Assembly: GCF_002015085.1 (NCBI RefSeq)
Contig: NZ_MUXW01000005.1
Location: 91,895-155,894, forward strand
Reading direction: 5' to 3'
Source of the DNA: Glaesserella parasuis
GTDB taxonomy: Bacteria; Pseudomonadota; Gammaproteobacteria; Enterobacterales; Pasteurellaceae
Length of the DNA stretch: 64,000 nucleotides
A program made the translations under genes and the position numbers. The notes beneath the pieces were generated by a model. The model saw only the letters and a program-made list of their open reading frames with translations, had not been told where the DNA came from and searched no databases. Shown piece after piece: positions 32,338-43,031 of the stretch; the stretch's first letter is position 1; each line of letters starts with the position of its first letter.

Positions 32338-32874
32338 ATGTCTGAACAACAACTTAATACCATTCAAAACCTAAAAACCGCTTTATCTACAAAAGAAATC
32401 ATTGCTTATTTGGCTGAAAAATTTCCGTTTTGCTTTAATTTAGAAGGCGAAGCTAAACCTCTAAAAATTGGACTTTTCCAAGATTTAGTTGAAGCGTTGA
32501 GTGATGATGAAAAAATCAGTAAAACGGGGCTTCGTCAAGCATTACGTGTTTATACAATGAACTGGCGTTACTTACACGCATGTAAAGAAGGTGCTGTACG
32601 TGTCGGTCTTCAAGGAGAAGAAGCGGGAGTTGTTGAAGCTGCACAAGCAGAACATGCAGCACAATCTTTAGCCGAAGCTAAAGCAGCTTATGCAGAACGT
32701 AAAGCTCAGCAATTAAAAGAGAAACGCAAGGAAGAGCGTAAAACTTTCTTTAAACAAAAAGCACGTGAAGCGCATGCCAAAAAACGGGCTGAAACGAAAA
32801 AACAAGAAATGCCAAAAGCATCTTTAGAGAGTTTAGTCGCATTAGAAAGCAAATTTGCCAAAGGCAAAAAATAA
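32338..32874 (+). CDS. proQ: RNA chaperone ProQ (short form)
   Basis: 178 residues from the ATG at 32338. The FinO/ProQ RNA-binding domain fills about residues 10-110 ([23 protein letters not shown] and [15 protein letters not shown]). A highly charged Lys/Glu/Ala linker follows, and the protein ends [10 protein letters not shown]. The Tudor-like C-terminal domain of the 232-residue E. coli protein is absent. It binds structured small RNAs and mRNA 3-prime ends. It is followed by prc after 23 bases, the same pair as in E. coli. The region 32138-32337 upstream has no gene; it holds a short palindrome (32146-32160). Confidence 0.92.
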   Translation: MSEQQLNTIQNLKTALSTKEIIAYLAEKFPFCFNLEGEAKPLKIGLFQDLVEALSDDEKISKTGLRQALRVYTMNWRYLHACKEGAVRVGLQGEEAGVVEAAQAEHAAQSLAEAKAAYAERKAQQLKEKRKEERKTFFKQKAREAHAKKRAETKKQEMPKASLESLVALESKFAKGKK

Positions 32875-32897
32875 CCATTGCTATTAATAGGATAGAT

Positions 32898-34904
32898 ATG
32901 AAATATACTAAATTCACTACATTTGTAGGAATGTGCTTGGGGGTGATGGGCATTAATGCTTTTGCCGTCGAGCCACAAATAAAAGAGAGTGAGCTGGTTA
33001 TCCCAGAACCATCAAATCAACATATTACTTCAACTAAACGTGTTACGGCTCGCTTAACACAATCGCATTATCATAAGTTTCAACTAGATGATGCTTTTTC
33101 TGAGAAAATTTTTAATCGTTATATTGATTGGCTTGATGGTTCTCACAATACCTTTTTACAGTCTGATATTGATGAATTGCGCGCTAAGTATGCAACCAAG
33201 TTAGATGAAGAACTCTATGAAGGCAAACTAGATATTGCCTTTGAAATGTATGAGTTAATGACAAAACGTCGTTATGAACGTTATAAATATGCTTTGTCTT
33301 TGTTAGATAAAGAGCCTGATTTAAAAGGGCAGGATCAAATTGAAAATGATCGTGAAAAAGCACCGTTCCCGAAAACTACCACAGAAGCTGATGAGCTTTG
33401 GTTGCAACGAGTAAAAAACGATATTATTAATCTTTATTTGAAAGATAAGAAATGGCCTGAAATCAAGAAAACACTGACTAAACGTTATAACTTGGCAATT
33501 CGTCGTTTAACACAAAATAAAGCCGATGATATTCTGCAAACTTATCTCAACGCTTTTGCAAGAGAAATTGATCCGCATACAAGTTATCTTTCACCTCGTG
33601 CAGCTAAACGTTTCCAAGAGAGTATGAACTTGTCTTTAGAAGGCATTGGTGCGACGCTTTCAATGGAAGATGATATTACGATCATCAAATCTTTGGTGCC
33701 TGGTGCGCCAGCAGCGCGTAGTAAAAAAATTGCAGCAGGTGACAAAATTGTTGGTGTGGGGCAATCAAAAGATAAAATCGAAGATGTGATTGGCTGGCGT
33801 TTAGATGATGTTGTCGATAATATCAAAGGTAAAAAAGGTTCGACGGTTTATCTTGAAATTGAACCTGCTAAAGGCGGCAAAACCAAGATTATTAGTTTAG
33901 TTCGGGATAAAATTCGTCTTGAAGACAGTGCGGCGAAATTAACTGTTGATAAAGTAGACGGAAAAAATATTGCTGTGATCAAAATTCCAAGTTTCTATAT
34001 TGGTTTGACTGCAGATGTGCGTAAACTTCTCGAACAGATGAAAACCAAAAAAGCAGATGGGTTGATTATTGACCTGCGTGAAAATGGTGGCGGTTCTTTG
34101 CCTGAGGTAGTGGAATTAACGGGATTATTTATTAAAGATGGTCCTGTTGTTCAGGTTAGAGATGCTTTTAATCGTATTCGTGTTCACGAAGATACCGATA
34201 GTACAACATTATATGATGGCAACATTTTAGTGATGATTAACCGTCATAGTGCTTCGGCTTCTGAAATTTTTGCGGCTGCAATGCAAGATTACAATCGTGC
34301 GATTATTATCGGGCAGCAAAGTTTTGGTAAAGGTACTGTTCAACAAAACCGTTCTTTAAATATGGTTTATGATTTGGATCAAGAGCCGTTAGGTTTTATC
34401 CAATATACAATCCAAAAATTCTATCGAATTAATGGTGGCAGCACCCAAATTAAAGGGGTTGAAGCAGATATTCGTTTCCCTGAAATTATCAATGCAGAAA
34501 AAACAGGGGAAGGATTTGAAGATAATGCTTTGCCTTGGGATAAAATTCCTGCAGCAACTTATTCAGAAGTCGCAAAAGCTAGAGATGTAGTTGCACAACT
34601 CACTGAAAATCACGAAAAACGTATTGCTAAAAATCCTGAATTTATTGCTTTAAATGAAACTATCGCAATTAATAAGGAAAGAGATGATCGTAAATTTACC
34701 TCACTTAATTTAGCTTCTCGTCAAGAAGAGAGTAAAGCTGATGAAGCTCGTCGTTTGAAAGATTTAAATGCTCGCTTTAAACGTGAAGGTAAAAAACAGA
34801 TCAAAGATCTTGAACAGTTACCAAAAGACTATGAAGCCCCAGATTTCTTCTTAAAAGAAACGGAGCAGATGATGGTTGATTGGTTACAATTTGATAAAAA
34901 ATAA
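32898..34904 (+). CDS. prc: Tail-specific (C-terminal processing) protease Prc
   Basis: 668 residues with a signal peptide cleaved near FAVEP. A PDZ domain lies around residues 240-330 (SLEGIGATLSMEDD), then the S41 protease domain with the catalytic serine in HSASASEIF near residue 452 and the lysine in GQQSFGKGTVQQ near residue 477. It degrades periplasmic proteins and trims penicillin-binding proteins and murein hydrolases. Paired with proQ, as in E. coli. A terminator follows. Confidence 0.95.
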   Translation: MKYTKFTTFVGMCLGVMGINAFAVEPQIKESELVIPEPSNQHITSTKRVTARLTQSHYHKFQLDDAFSEKIFNRYIDWLDGSHNTFLQSDIDELRAKYATKLDEELYEGKLDIAFEMYELMTKRRYERYKYALSLLDKEPDLKGQDQIENDREKAPFPKTTTEADELWLQRVKNDIINLYLKDKKWPEIKKTLTKRYNLAIRRLTQNKADDILQTYLNAFAREIDPHTSYLSPRAAKRFQESMNLSLEGIGATLSMEDDITIIKSLVPGAPAARSKKIAAGDKIVGVGQSKDKIEDVIGWRLDDVVDNIKGKKGSTVYLEIEPAKGGKTKIISLVRDKIRLEDSAAKLTVDKVDGKNIAVIKIPSFYIGLTADVRKLLEQMKTKKADGLIIDLRENGGGSLPEVVELTGLFIKDGPVVQVRDAFNRIRVHEDTDSTTLYDGNILVMINRHSASASEIFAAAMQDYNRAIIIGQQSFGKGTVQQNRSLNMVYDLDQEPLGFIQYTIQKFYRINGGSTQIKGVEADIRFPEIINAEKTGEGFEDNALPWDKIPAATYSEVAKARDVVAQLTENHEKRIAKNPEFIALNETIAINKERDDRKFTSLNLASRQEESKADEARRLKDLNARFKREGKKQIKDLEQLPKDYEAPDFFLKETEQMMVDWLQFDKK

Positions 34905-34930
34905 TAAATACGTTTATAATGTGGAAGTTT

Positions 34931-34962
34931 ATCAGGCCGCTGTTTAAGCGGTCTGATTTATT
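34931..34962 (+). terminator. Terminator after prc
   Basis: An 11-base stem with one G-U pair (ATCAGGCCGCT with AGCGGTCTGAT) around GTTTA, followed by TTTATT. The right arm carries an uptake-word core (AAGCGGTC). Confidence 0.8.
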
Positions 34963-34989
34963 ACTCATTTTCCTAATGGATTAAATTGA

Positions 34990-36540
34990 ATGAAAAGTTT
35001 AACTTTTTTGTCAGTAATATTGTTTTCTAGTGCTGTGGTTGCTGAAAATGGAAGTGCGTTGAATGTTAGTTCTCAGCATAATGCTGCAACATCTGTTCCT
35101 GATGAGCAAATTTTGCCTCAGTTAAGTTTTAAAGCGCAATTAGTCCGTATTGCTGAACTGACACAAAATGCAGAATATCAATTTCAATTGGCTGAAAGAA
35201 AACGCGTTGAAGCCGAAAAATTAATTCATGCCGAGCAACGTATTCAACAAGAAACATTAGGCTATCATTTACTATTATCCAATACGACAGCAAAAGTATA
35301 TCTCAATAATGAGTTTGCCCCTTTGTGGAAAGATAAAGTGGCAGAAAAACAGTTTTTAAAAGAATATGCAGTATTCGCCGTAAGCGGCGTTTCGCCTAAA
35401 TCAGCTAATGCGTTACAACAAATTCTAAATATGAATGAGGGATTTGCTCGCGATATTCTACTCACAGATAGTTTCTTAGATTATCTCTATTACACAGAAA
35501 ATGTTGATCAATTTTCAAATCAGTGGTTATATCATTTAGGAAGCTATTCAACTAAAACACCAACAGAATATCGTATTGCTACTTGGTTGGAAGCGATGAA
35601 ACAAGATCGCCACGCTCAGTTTGTCACGGATCTAATACCTAAAAACCATATTTACCAAGAAACCGTACAAAAATTATTTGAAATATCATCTAATGATGCT
35701 CTCAATCAGGGTGGTAATAAATCAGCAAAATCTACAAAAGAGAATAAAGGTAGTGTAAACACGCCTTCATTTACTCAATTAGCACTTAATGCGCAGCGTT
35801 TACGTCTTATTCCAAGTTTTAATAATGGAATTTTTGTCAACATCCCAAGCTATCAGCTCTATTATTTCAGAGAGGGCAAACTTGTTTTACAGTCTAAAGT
35901 AATCGTGGGAAGAAATGATCGCAAAACACCTGTCATGTACAGCAAACTGAGCAACGTTGTCGTCAATCCGCCTTGGAATGTTCCATCAACAATTAAGAAT
36001 AAAGATTTAGTACCAAAACTTCGTAAAGATCCAAGCCTTGCTGATAAATTAGGCTATGAAATTTTAGATGGGAAAGGCAATAAATTTAGTGCTCATAGTA
36101 TCAACTGGGCAGCTTATGAAGGAAAAAATAATTTCCCGTATCATATCCGTCAAAAAGCGGGAGATGATAGTGCTTTAGGGCGTTATAAATTTAATATGCC
36201 AAGTTCCGATGCAATCTATTTGCACGATACACCAAATAGAGGGTTATTTAGTAAAAAAAATCGTGCGTTAAGCTCTGGCTGTGTTCGTGTAGCTAAAGCA
36301 GATGAACTAGCTACGTTATTATTGGCAGAAGCTGGGTGGTCATCACAGAGAAAACAGGAGGTTCTTGCAAGTAAAAAAACAATATCTGCACCTATTCGTT
36401 CAGATAATCCTGTTTATTTATATTATGTAACATCCTGGGTTGAAGGCGGTAAAATATACACCTTACCTGATATTTATCAATTTGATAAATCATTACCTAA
36501 AATCAACTTAGATTGGGAAAAAGTAAAAAGTGTGATCTAG
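34990..36540 (+). CDS. ldtD: L,D-transpeptidase LdtD (YcbB)
   Basis: 516 residues with a signal peptide (MKSLTFLSVILFSSAVVAEN). The YkuD catalytic domain is C-terminal: HDTPNRGLFSK, then the SSGCVRV motif with catalytic Cys431. The YcbB-specific long insert and an N-terminal region precede it. It forms 3-3 cross-links in peptidoglycan, bypassing penicillin-binding proteins. It is followed by mepK and ycbL as ycbB-ycbK-ycbL are in E. coli. It is shorter than the 615-residue E. coli protein, mainly before the catalytic domain; a peptidoglycan-binding domain is not obvious. Confidence 0.9.
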   Translation: MKSLTFLSVILFSSAVVAENGSALNVSSQHNAATSVPDEQILPQLSFKAQLVRIAELTQNAEYQFQLAERKRVEAEKLIHAEQRIQQETLGYHLLLSNTTAKVYLNNEFAPLWKDKVAEKQFLKEYAVFAVSGVSPKSANALQQILNMNEGFARDILLTDSFLDYLYYTENVDQFSNQWLYHLGSYSTKTPTEYRIATWLEAMKQDRHAQFVTDLIPKNHIYQETVQKLFEISSNDALNQGGNKSAKSTKENKGSVNTPSFTQLALNAQRLRLIPSFNNGIFVNIPSYQLYYFREGKLVLQSKVIVGRNDRKTPVMYSKLSNVVVNPPWNVPSTIKNKDLVPKLRKDPSLADKLGYEILDGKGNKFSAHSINWAAYEGKNNFPYHIRQKAGDDSALGRYKFNMPSSDAIYLHDTPNRGLFSKKNRALSSGCVRVAKADELATLLLAEAGWSSQRKQEVLASKKTISAPIRSDNPVYLYYVTSWVEGGKIYTLPDIYQFDKSLPKINLDWEKVKSVI

Positions 36541-36684
36541 TCCACAAAATAAAAAATTTCCGAAAGAGATAAGCTATTTTTTAGAACTTTCTTTTTGATA
36601 AAATGTCGAAGTCAGGCTGAATATATTTACCTTTAAGAGATTAAAGGAGAGATTGTCGGTAAATAACCCAAATGCGAGGATAAA

Positions 36685-37242
36685 ATGGAACAAACAAATT
36701 TACAACGCCGAAGATGGCTTGCATTAGGCGGAATAGTTTTGGGTGCAACCTTGTTACCTAATTTAGTTCATGCGGTAACGTCAACTCCAAAACCTCTTAT
36801 TCTACGTTTAAAACGCTTAAGTACAGGCGAGACCTTATCGGCTAATTATCACACTAACGGATTTGTTACAAAGGATCTTAACAGATTAAATCATATTATG
36901 CGCGATGTGCATATCAACAGAATTAAGCGAATTGACCCAAAACTATTCGTAAAATTAACTCAAATTCAAGCTCGCTTGGGTCTTCGTAAATCTGAAATTC
37001 TTATTGTAAGCGGATATCGTTCTGCTCAAACAAATGCTAGATTACGCCGTCGTAGTCGAGGCGTTGCTAGCAATAGCTACCATATTTTAGGTAAAGCCAT
37101 TGATTTCCGTATTGAAGGTGTTCCTCTTGCCCGCATAAAAGCGGCAGCAGAAAGCCTGAATAACGGGGGGGTTGGTTATTATCCTCACAGTAATTTTGTC
37201 CACGTCGACACTGGCCCTGTTCGTACTTGGCGCGGTTCATAA
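36685..37242 (+). CDS. mepK: Murein endopeptidase MepK (YcbK, DUF882)
   Basis: 185 residues. The start has a twin-arginine signal (QRRRWLALGGIVLGATLLP). The M15-type zinc site is seen as H-x6-D in SYHILGKAIDF and the last histidine in NFVHVDTGPVRTW. In E. coli it cuts meso-DAP 3-3 and 4-3 cross-links, so it opposes and remodels the product of the upstream ldtD. A small hairpin (CCTTTAA-GAGA-TTAAAGG, 36630-36647) lies in the untranslated leader. Confidence 0.92.
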   Translation: MEQTNLQRRRWLALGGIVLGATLLPNLVHAVTSTPKPLILRLKRLSTGETLSANYHTNGFVTKDLNRLNHIMRDVHINRIKRIDPKLFVKLTQIQARLGLRKSEILIVSGYRSAQTNARLRRRSRGVASNSYHILGKAIDFRIEGVPLARIKAAAESLNNGGVGYYPHSNFVHVDTGPVRTWRGS

Positions 37243-37255
37243 GCGGTTTGATTTT

Positions 37256-37885
37256 ATGTTTAATTTGCAAATTATCCCTGTAAGTGTTTTCCAACAAAAT
37301 TGTTCTGTTGTTTGGGATAACGAAAAAAATGCAGCAATTATTGATGCTGGAGATGATGCAGACAAAATAATTCGGTTTGTAGAAGAACAACAATTAAATG
37401 TTCAGAAGCTATTGATTACTCACGGTCATCTTGATCATATTATGGCTGTTGATCAATTGAGAAAACATTTTAATGTTGATGTCTTTGGCTCTCATCAAAA
37501 CGATCAACCTCTTTTTGAACAACTTCCTAATATTTGTCAGAGCTACGGGCTTCCTTCATCGCCCGCTTTCTTACCGGATCACTGGCTAAATGCAGGTGAT
37601 AAAATTCAAATTGGAGCTTTAACATTCCATATTCGCCATTTACCAGGCCATTCACCAGGTCATATCGGCTTTTTTGATTTTGAGAATAAAATTGCCTTTA
37701 GTGGCGATGTGCTTTTCAAAGATAGTATTGGAAGAACCGATTTATACCAAGGTAATTTTGAGCAGCTCATTTATACAATAAAAACACAACTATTTGATTT
37801 AGAAGATGATTTTATCATTATTCCTGGACACGGATCTCATACCACAGTAGGACGTGAAAAACAACATAACCCATTTTTAAAGTAG
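37256..37885 (+). CDS. ycbL: YcbL-type metallo-beta-lactamase-fold hydrolase
   Basis: 209 residues from the ATG at 37256; the frame is open further back, but only within mepK. The metal motif THGHLDHI (H-x-H-x-D-H) sits near residue 57, with later ligands in LPGHSPGH, GDVLFKDSIGR and IPGHGSHT. This is the glyoxalase-II-like group to which YcbL belongs; the substrate is not certain. It begins 13 bases after mepK, with no strong ribosome-binding site, so coupling is likely. Confidence 0.9.
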   Translation: MFNLQIIPVSVFQQNCSVVWDNEKNAAIIDAGDDADKIIRFVEEQQLNVQKLLITHGHLDHIMAVDQLRKHFNVDVFGSHQNDQPLFEQLPNICQSYGLPSSPAFLPDHWLNAGDKIQIGALTFHIRHLPGHSPGHIGFFDFENKIAFSGDVLFKDSIGRTDLYQGNFEQLIYTIKTQLFDLEDDFIIIPGHGSHTTVGREKQHNPFLK

Positions 37886-37889
37886 TCAT

Positions 37890-38636
37890 ATGAAAAAAAT
37901 TAAACTTCTATTTTTAGTACTCAGTACCGCTTTTCTAACCGCTTGCACCTCTTCTATTGATCCTGAAACTGGCACCCGTTCAGATCCATTGGAAGGATTT
38001 AACCGAGCAATGTGGAAAGTCAATTACGAATATCTCGATCCTTATATTCTTAAACCTGTAGCAAAGGGCTGGCGAGATTATATGCCAAGCCCAATTAAAA
38101 CAGGTTTAGTCAATGTGGCAAATAACCTCGATGAACCTGCCAGCTTTGTAAACCGATTAATTGAAGGGGAAGGACAAAAAGCAATGGTACACTTTACTCG
38201 CTTTTGGTTTAACTCTATTTTTGGATTAGGCGGGTTAATTGACTTCGCGAGTATGACCAATGATCTTAAAATTGATAAACGTAGAGAATTTGGAGATACT
38301 CTAGGCGCGTATAATGTGCCTACAGGACCTTATGTGATGTTACCAATGTATGGACCCGCAACGCCTCGTCAAGATTTAGGTCGATTAGTAGATACTAGTT
38401 ATCCAGTTTTATCTTTACTCGCTACACCTTGGAGTATCACAAAATATGTCGTACAAGGAGTAGATTCCCGTGCACAGCTTATAGGACAAGAAGCGTTATT
38501 GAAGCAATCTCAAGATCCTTACATTACTTTCCGAGAAGCCTATTTTCAAAATTTAGAGTTTAAAGTAAAAGATGGTAAAACAGAAAATAGTGAGCAAGAA
38601 ACATTATCTGAAGAACAGCTAAAAAATATTGATTGA
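37890..38636 (+). CDS. mlaA: MlaA (VacJ) outer-membrane lipoprotein
   Basis: 248 residues with a lipoprotein signal ending LTAC (cysteine at residue 19). The family block DPLEGFNRAMWKVNYEYLDPYILKPVAKGW follows, then the FGLGGLIDFA hydrophobic part and GPYVMLPMYGP. It removes mislocalised phospholipids from the outer leaflet and passes them to the Mla system. Placed four bases after ycbL, so probably in the same transcript. The acidic C-terminal tail is longer than in E. coli VacJ-like domains but typical of the order. Confidence 0.95.
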   Translation: MKKIKLLFLVLSTAFLTACTSSIDPETGTRSDPLEGFNRAMWKVNYEYLDPYILKPVAKGWRDYMPSPIKTGLVNVANNLDEPASFVNRLIEGEGQKAMVHFTRFWFNSIFGLGGLIDFASMTNDLKIDKRREFGDTLGAYNVPTGPYVMLPMYGPATPRQDLGRLVDTSYPVLSLLATPWSITKYVVQGVDSRAQLIGQEALLKQSQDPYITFREAYFQNLEFKVKDGKTENSEQETLSEEQLKNID

Positions 38637-38678
38637 TGATTTACCTGTAAAAATTTACACTAAAACGCAAAATTTCTA

Positions 38679-38724
38679 TTGACACTGTGTGTTTAAACAG
38701 TAAAATAACTGTATAAACACACAG
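38679..38724 (+). promoter_or_regulatory. Sigma-70 promoter with two LexA (SOS) boxes
   Basis: TTGACA (38679-38684) and TAAAAT (38701-38706) are separated by 16 bases. LexA box 1, CTGT-GTGTTTAA-ACAG (38685-38700), fills the spacer exactly. Box 2, CTGT-ATAAACAC-ACAG (38709-38724), covers the expected start point. Both fit CTGT-N8-ACAG perfectly and their centres are 24 bases apart. Confidence 0.88.
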
Positions 38725-38744
38725 ATTTATTTTAGAGGATTTTT

Positions 38745-39179
38745 ATGGCGTATCTTAGATCACTAACATTGGCACAATCCCATCAGCCTTTACCCCTTTA
38801 TCGAGATTCTAATATAAAGCACCCAATCAAACTGGATCTCTATTCTCTTTATGTTCGTCGTCCTTCTGAAACCTTTCTGGTTCATGTGAAAAACCCTAAT
38901 TTAATTGCATGGGGGATCGAATTAGATGATTTGTTAATTGTAGAGAATAATCAATCTGCTGAAATTAACGATCTTTTGGTATTAGAGAAAAATCAAGAGT
39001 ATAAGTTCTACCAATTTTTCAGTGAGATTAATGGAGAGAAAATTTTATTTTCTTTAGACACCTCAGAACCTAATTTACGTATTAAAGAGTGGAGTGACGT
39101 CAATATCGCTGGGGTGATTACAAATATTGTACATCAAGTAAAACATCGCGCATTACAAAAAAACAGATTGTCTAACTGA
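38745..39179 (+). CDS. UmuD-like protein lacking the protease catalytic residues
   Basis: 144 residues, the size of UmuD, starting after AGAGGA. The segment LDLYSLYVRRPSETFLVHVK then GIELDDLLIVE aligns with [20 protein letters not shown] then GISDGDLLIVD of E. coli UmuD, and the end (IAGVITNIVHQVK) fits FGVVIHVVKA. The catalytic serine of the GDSM motif is replaced by Asn52 (KNPNL) and the catalytic lysine by Tyr89. The Cys-Gly self-cleavage site is also absent. Two LexA boxes put it under SOS control. No umuC follows; IS debris does. It is most likely a non-cleaving UmuD-fold protein, perhaps a decoy or polymerase partner. The function is not known. Confidence 0.75.
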   Translation: MAYLRSLTLAQSHQPLPLYRDSNIKHPIKLDLYSLYVRRPSETFLVHVKNPNLIAWGIELDDLLIVENNQSAEINDLLVLEKNQEYKFYQFFSEINGEKILFSLDTSEPNLRIKEWSDVNIAGVITNIVHQVKHRALQKNRLSN

Positions 39180-39181
39180 TA

Positions 39182-39734
39182 GGGATAATAGATAAAATAC
39201 TTGCTAATGGGTATTTTTAATTATTCTTAGCAACTCTTTTTATTTAAAAAATCTTGTATAAACAACATATTACGCCTTTTTGTTAATCAGTTATGATTAT
39301 TTAATTTTTGCTTAAGCTCGCTAAATAATTCCTCTAAGCGATTTATTGTATTTTCTATATTTAATTCAGAATATTTCTCATAGGTAAAAATAAAATCCAT
39401 ATAACGCTTTAAGCCTGGTATAAGCACTTCTTGCATTACGACGTTTATAAGGGAAATGGTCTTTTTTATTGGCTTTATCACTTCGTTCTTTTAAAAACGT
39501 TTGGTGTTTTATAAACTAAGGACGTAATCGCTAATAAAATTCATTTTTTAAGATAAACGTTTTATGACATTCATTACAAAAGTAAGGTTGAGTATTATTT
39601 TGTATACCATGTTTCTTTATTTTCGGACTTTGGCAAAATGGGTAGTTTTTGTTTATATTTCAAAAAAAGTGGCTTAAAGCCTTGTACTATAAGGCTTTAA
39701 GCCACTTTTTAGCAACAAATTTGTCTATTACACC
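39182..39734 (-). mobile_element. IS copy 2: internally deleted, non-autonomous remnant
   Basis: Both ends remain. The arms 39186-39207 and 39709-39730 match as inverted repeats at 18 of 22 positions (TTAGCAA..TCTATTA). Inside, read on the minus strand, the zinc-ribbon coding part joins directly to the transposase C-terminus (KNEFY..LNNHN), so the middle is gone; the junction is an A-rich run. Several stops and an ATA where the start should be show it is dead. Left and right flanks show no clear target duplication. Confidence 0.82.
39664..39710. terminator. Perfect 20-base hairpin inside IS copy 2
   Basis: Arms 39664-39683 and 39691-39710 (AAAAAGTGGCTTAAAGCCTT and its exact complement) flank a seven-base loop. 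With A at one side and T at the other it should terminate transcription in both directions, including that of metB. The other two IS copies carry imperfect versions. Confidence 0.8.
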
Positions 39735-39737
39735 AAT

Positions 39738-40844
39738 TTACTTCAACTGAGCAAAGGCTTGTAGCAAGTCTGCTTTAATATCCTCAACGTGTTCAAGCCC
39801 CACCGAAAAACGCAAGAGCTTATTACACACACCACGAGCGATACGTTCTGCTTCAGGAATATCCATATGGGTTTGGGTTGCAGGGTAAGTAATAAAACTT
39901 TCTGTACCGCCTAAACTTTCCGCAAAGGTAATCATCTTGATCGCTTTTAAGAATGGATTAACCCAGTTTTCATCTTTCAAGCGGAAAGATAACATACCGC
40001 TTTTACCAGAATAAAGCACATCTTGCACTTGCGGTTGTTCCGCTAAGAATTTAGCGAGTTCAGTCGCATTTTGTTGGTGACGCTCAACACGCAACGCAAG
40101 GGTTTTTAAGCCACGAATAATCATATAAGCGTCAAACGGTGAAAGCACTGCCCCAGCACCATTTTGCAAATAGAACAAGCGGTCACATAACGCTTGCCCT
40201 TTTGCTACCACTAAGCCAGCTAACACATCATTATGTCCTGCCAAATATTTGGTTGCACTGTGAATAACAATGTCTGCCCCAAGTTCAATCGGGCGGAATA
40301 ATACTGGTGTTAAGAAAGTATTATCGACAATCAGCAGTAAATTGTGCTTTTTAGCAATTTTCGCAATCGCTGCGACATCACACTCTTCCATCAATGGATT
40401 AGACGGTGTTTCAACAAAAATCGCTTTAGTATTTGGATTAATCGCTTTCTCAATAGCATCAAGATCTGCCGTGTTCACATAAACAGGCTTCACAGTATTG
40501 TTATTTTTATAGCTAAAATCTAACAAGCGGTAAGTTCCGCCATAAACATCGCTAGAAATAATCCACTCGTCAGGGGCAGTAAAGAGCGACATCACCAGTT
40601 GAATTGCCGCCATACCTGAGGCTAACGCAAAACCTGCATCGCCGCCCTCTAAGTCCGCAATGCCTTGCTCAAGTACACTACGAGTTGGGTTTTTGGTACG
40701 AGTATAGTCAAATCCAGTAGACTCGCCGATCCCCATATGTCCATAGGCAGTCGAAAGGAAAATCGGGGTCGCCACCGCACCGGTACGCTCATCAGTACGA
40801 TTACCCAGTTGGACTAAAGTACTTTCAATGTTGTTATATTTCAT
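39738..40844 (-). CDS. metB: Cystathionine gamma-synthase family enzyme (MetB)
   Basis: 368 residues, PLP-dependent Cys/Met-metabolism family. The PLP lysine is in HSATKYLAGHNDVLAG near residue 190; FDYTRTKNPTR and ALASGMAA precede it. It joins an activated homoserine with cysteine to make cystathionine for methionine synthesis. The enzyme could also be an O-acylhomoserine sulphhydrylase, which sequence alone does not exclude. It lies 47 bases after dapB on the same strand, with an IS terminator directly behind its stop. Confidence 0.88.
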   Translation of the reverse strand: MKYNNIESTLVQLGNRTDERTGAVATPIFLSTAYGHMGIGESTGFDYTRTKNPTRSVLEQGIADLEGGDAGFALASGMAAIQLVMSLFTAPDEWIISSDVYGGTYRLLDFSYKNNNTVKPVYVNTADLDAIEKAINPNTKAIFVETPSNPLMEECDVAAIAKIAKKHNLLLIVDNTFLTPVLFRPIELGADIVIHSATKYLAGHNDVLAGLVVAKGQALCDRLFYLQNGAGAVLSPFDAYMIIRGLKTLALRVERHQQNATELAKFLAEQPQVQDVLYSGKSGMLSFRLKDENWVNPFLKAIKMITFAESLGGTESFITYPATQTHMDIPEAERIARGVCNKLLRFSVGLEHVEDIKADLLQAFAQLK

Positions 40845-40891
40845 ATCTATCCTTTTGCAAAATTTTGATTAAATCTGACCGCTTTTCTTTA

Positions 40892-41755
<864 letters not shown>

Positions 41756-41797
41756 TTACGTTTTTGAATACAGAAAGATAAGCATCCAAATAGAGAA

Positions 41798-41821
41798 AAC
41801 CCGATCTGCGAAGATCGGGTT
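41798..41821 (-). terminator. Terminator of metF
   Basis: AACCCGATCT and AGATCGGGTT form a perfect 10-base stem with a four-base loop; on the minus strand TTCTCTATTT follows. It lies 17 bases after the metF stop codon. Confidence 0.9.
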
Positions 41822-41838
41822 GGTCTATAGTGAATAGC

Positions 41839-42720
<882 letters not shown>

Positions 42721-42790
42721 TCAACACCTCTATCGAGCTTCTATTGCTGTTATTTATATAATGTTTAGTTTGCATACTGCTGTCTTTTTT

Positions 42791-42806
42791 AGACGTTTAG
42801 ATGGCT
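42791..42806 (-). promoter_or_regulatory. Candidate MetJ operator of metF
   Basis: AGACGTTT-AGATGGCT is two adjacent eight-base met boxes; each matches AGACGTCT at six or seven of eight positions. It lies in the metF/icd intergenic region, 71-86 bases before the metF start. Confidence 0.6.
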
Positions 42807-42906
42807 AAAACTTTAAAATGCCAGCGATATGATGTCAATAAAATTATTTTCATTATTTCATGAATTTAATTTATGTAACTTGCAGATAATGATGAAAATT
42901 TTTAAA

Positions 42907-42932
42907 TGTAAATTTTTTGTTAAATTTGTTAT
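42907..42932 (+). promoter_or_regulatory. Candidate ArcA-type direct repeats upstream of icd
   Basis: TGTAAA (42907), TGTTAA (42918) and TGTTAT (42927) are spaced 11 and 9 bases apart, resembling ArcA direct repeats. The same 11/9 spacing recurs before acnB. The rest of the 42721-43031 gap has the MetJ site and no gene. Confidence 0.45.
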
Positions 42933-43031
42933 CTGATGGTATTATCCCGTTGCTTGTAAAAAATACAACATCTGCTGTTTTTATTTTCAAACTCAATTAA
43001 GCGGTATCAGGTCGCATTTAAGGGGGAAATA

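Noticed and set aside
39287..39481. Small minus-strand gene of 64 residues
   Set aside because: It is the C-terminal remnant of the IS transposase in copy 2, not an independent gene.
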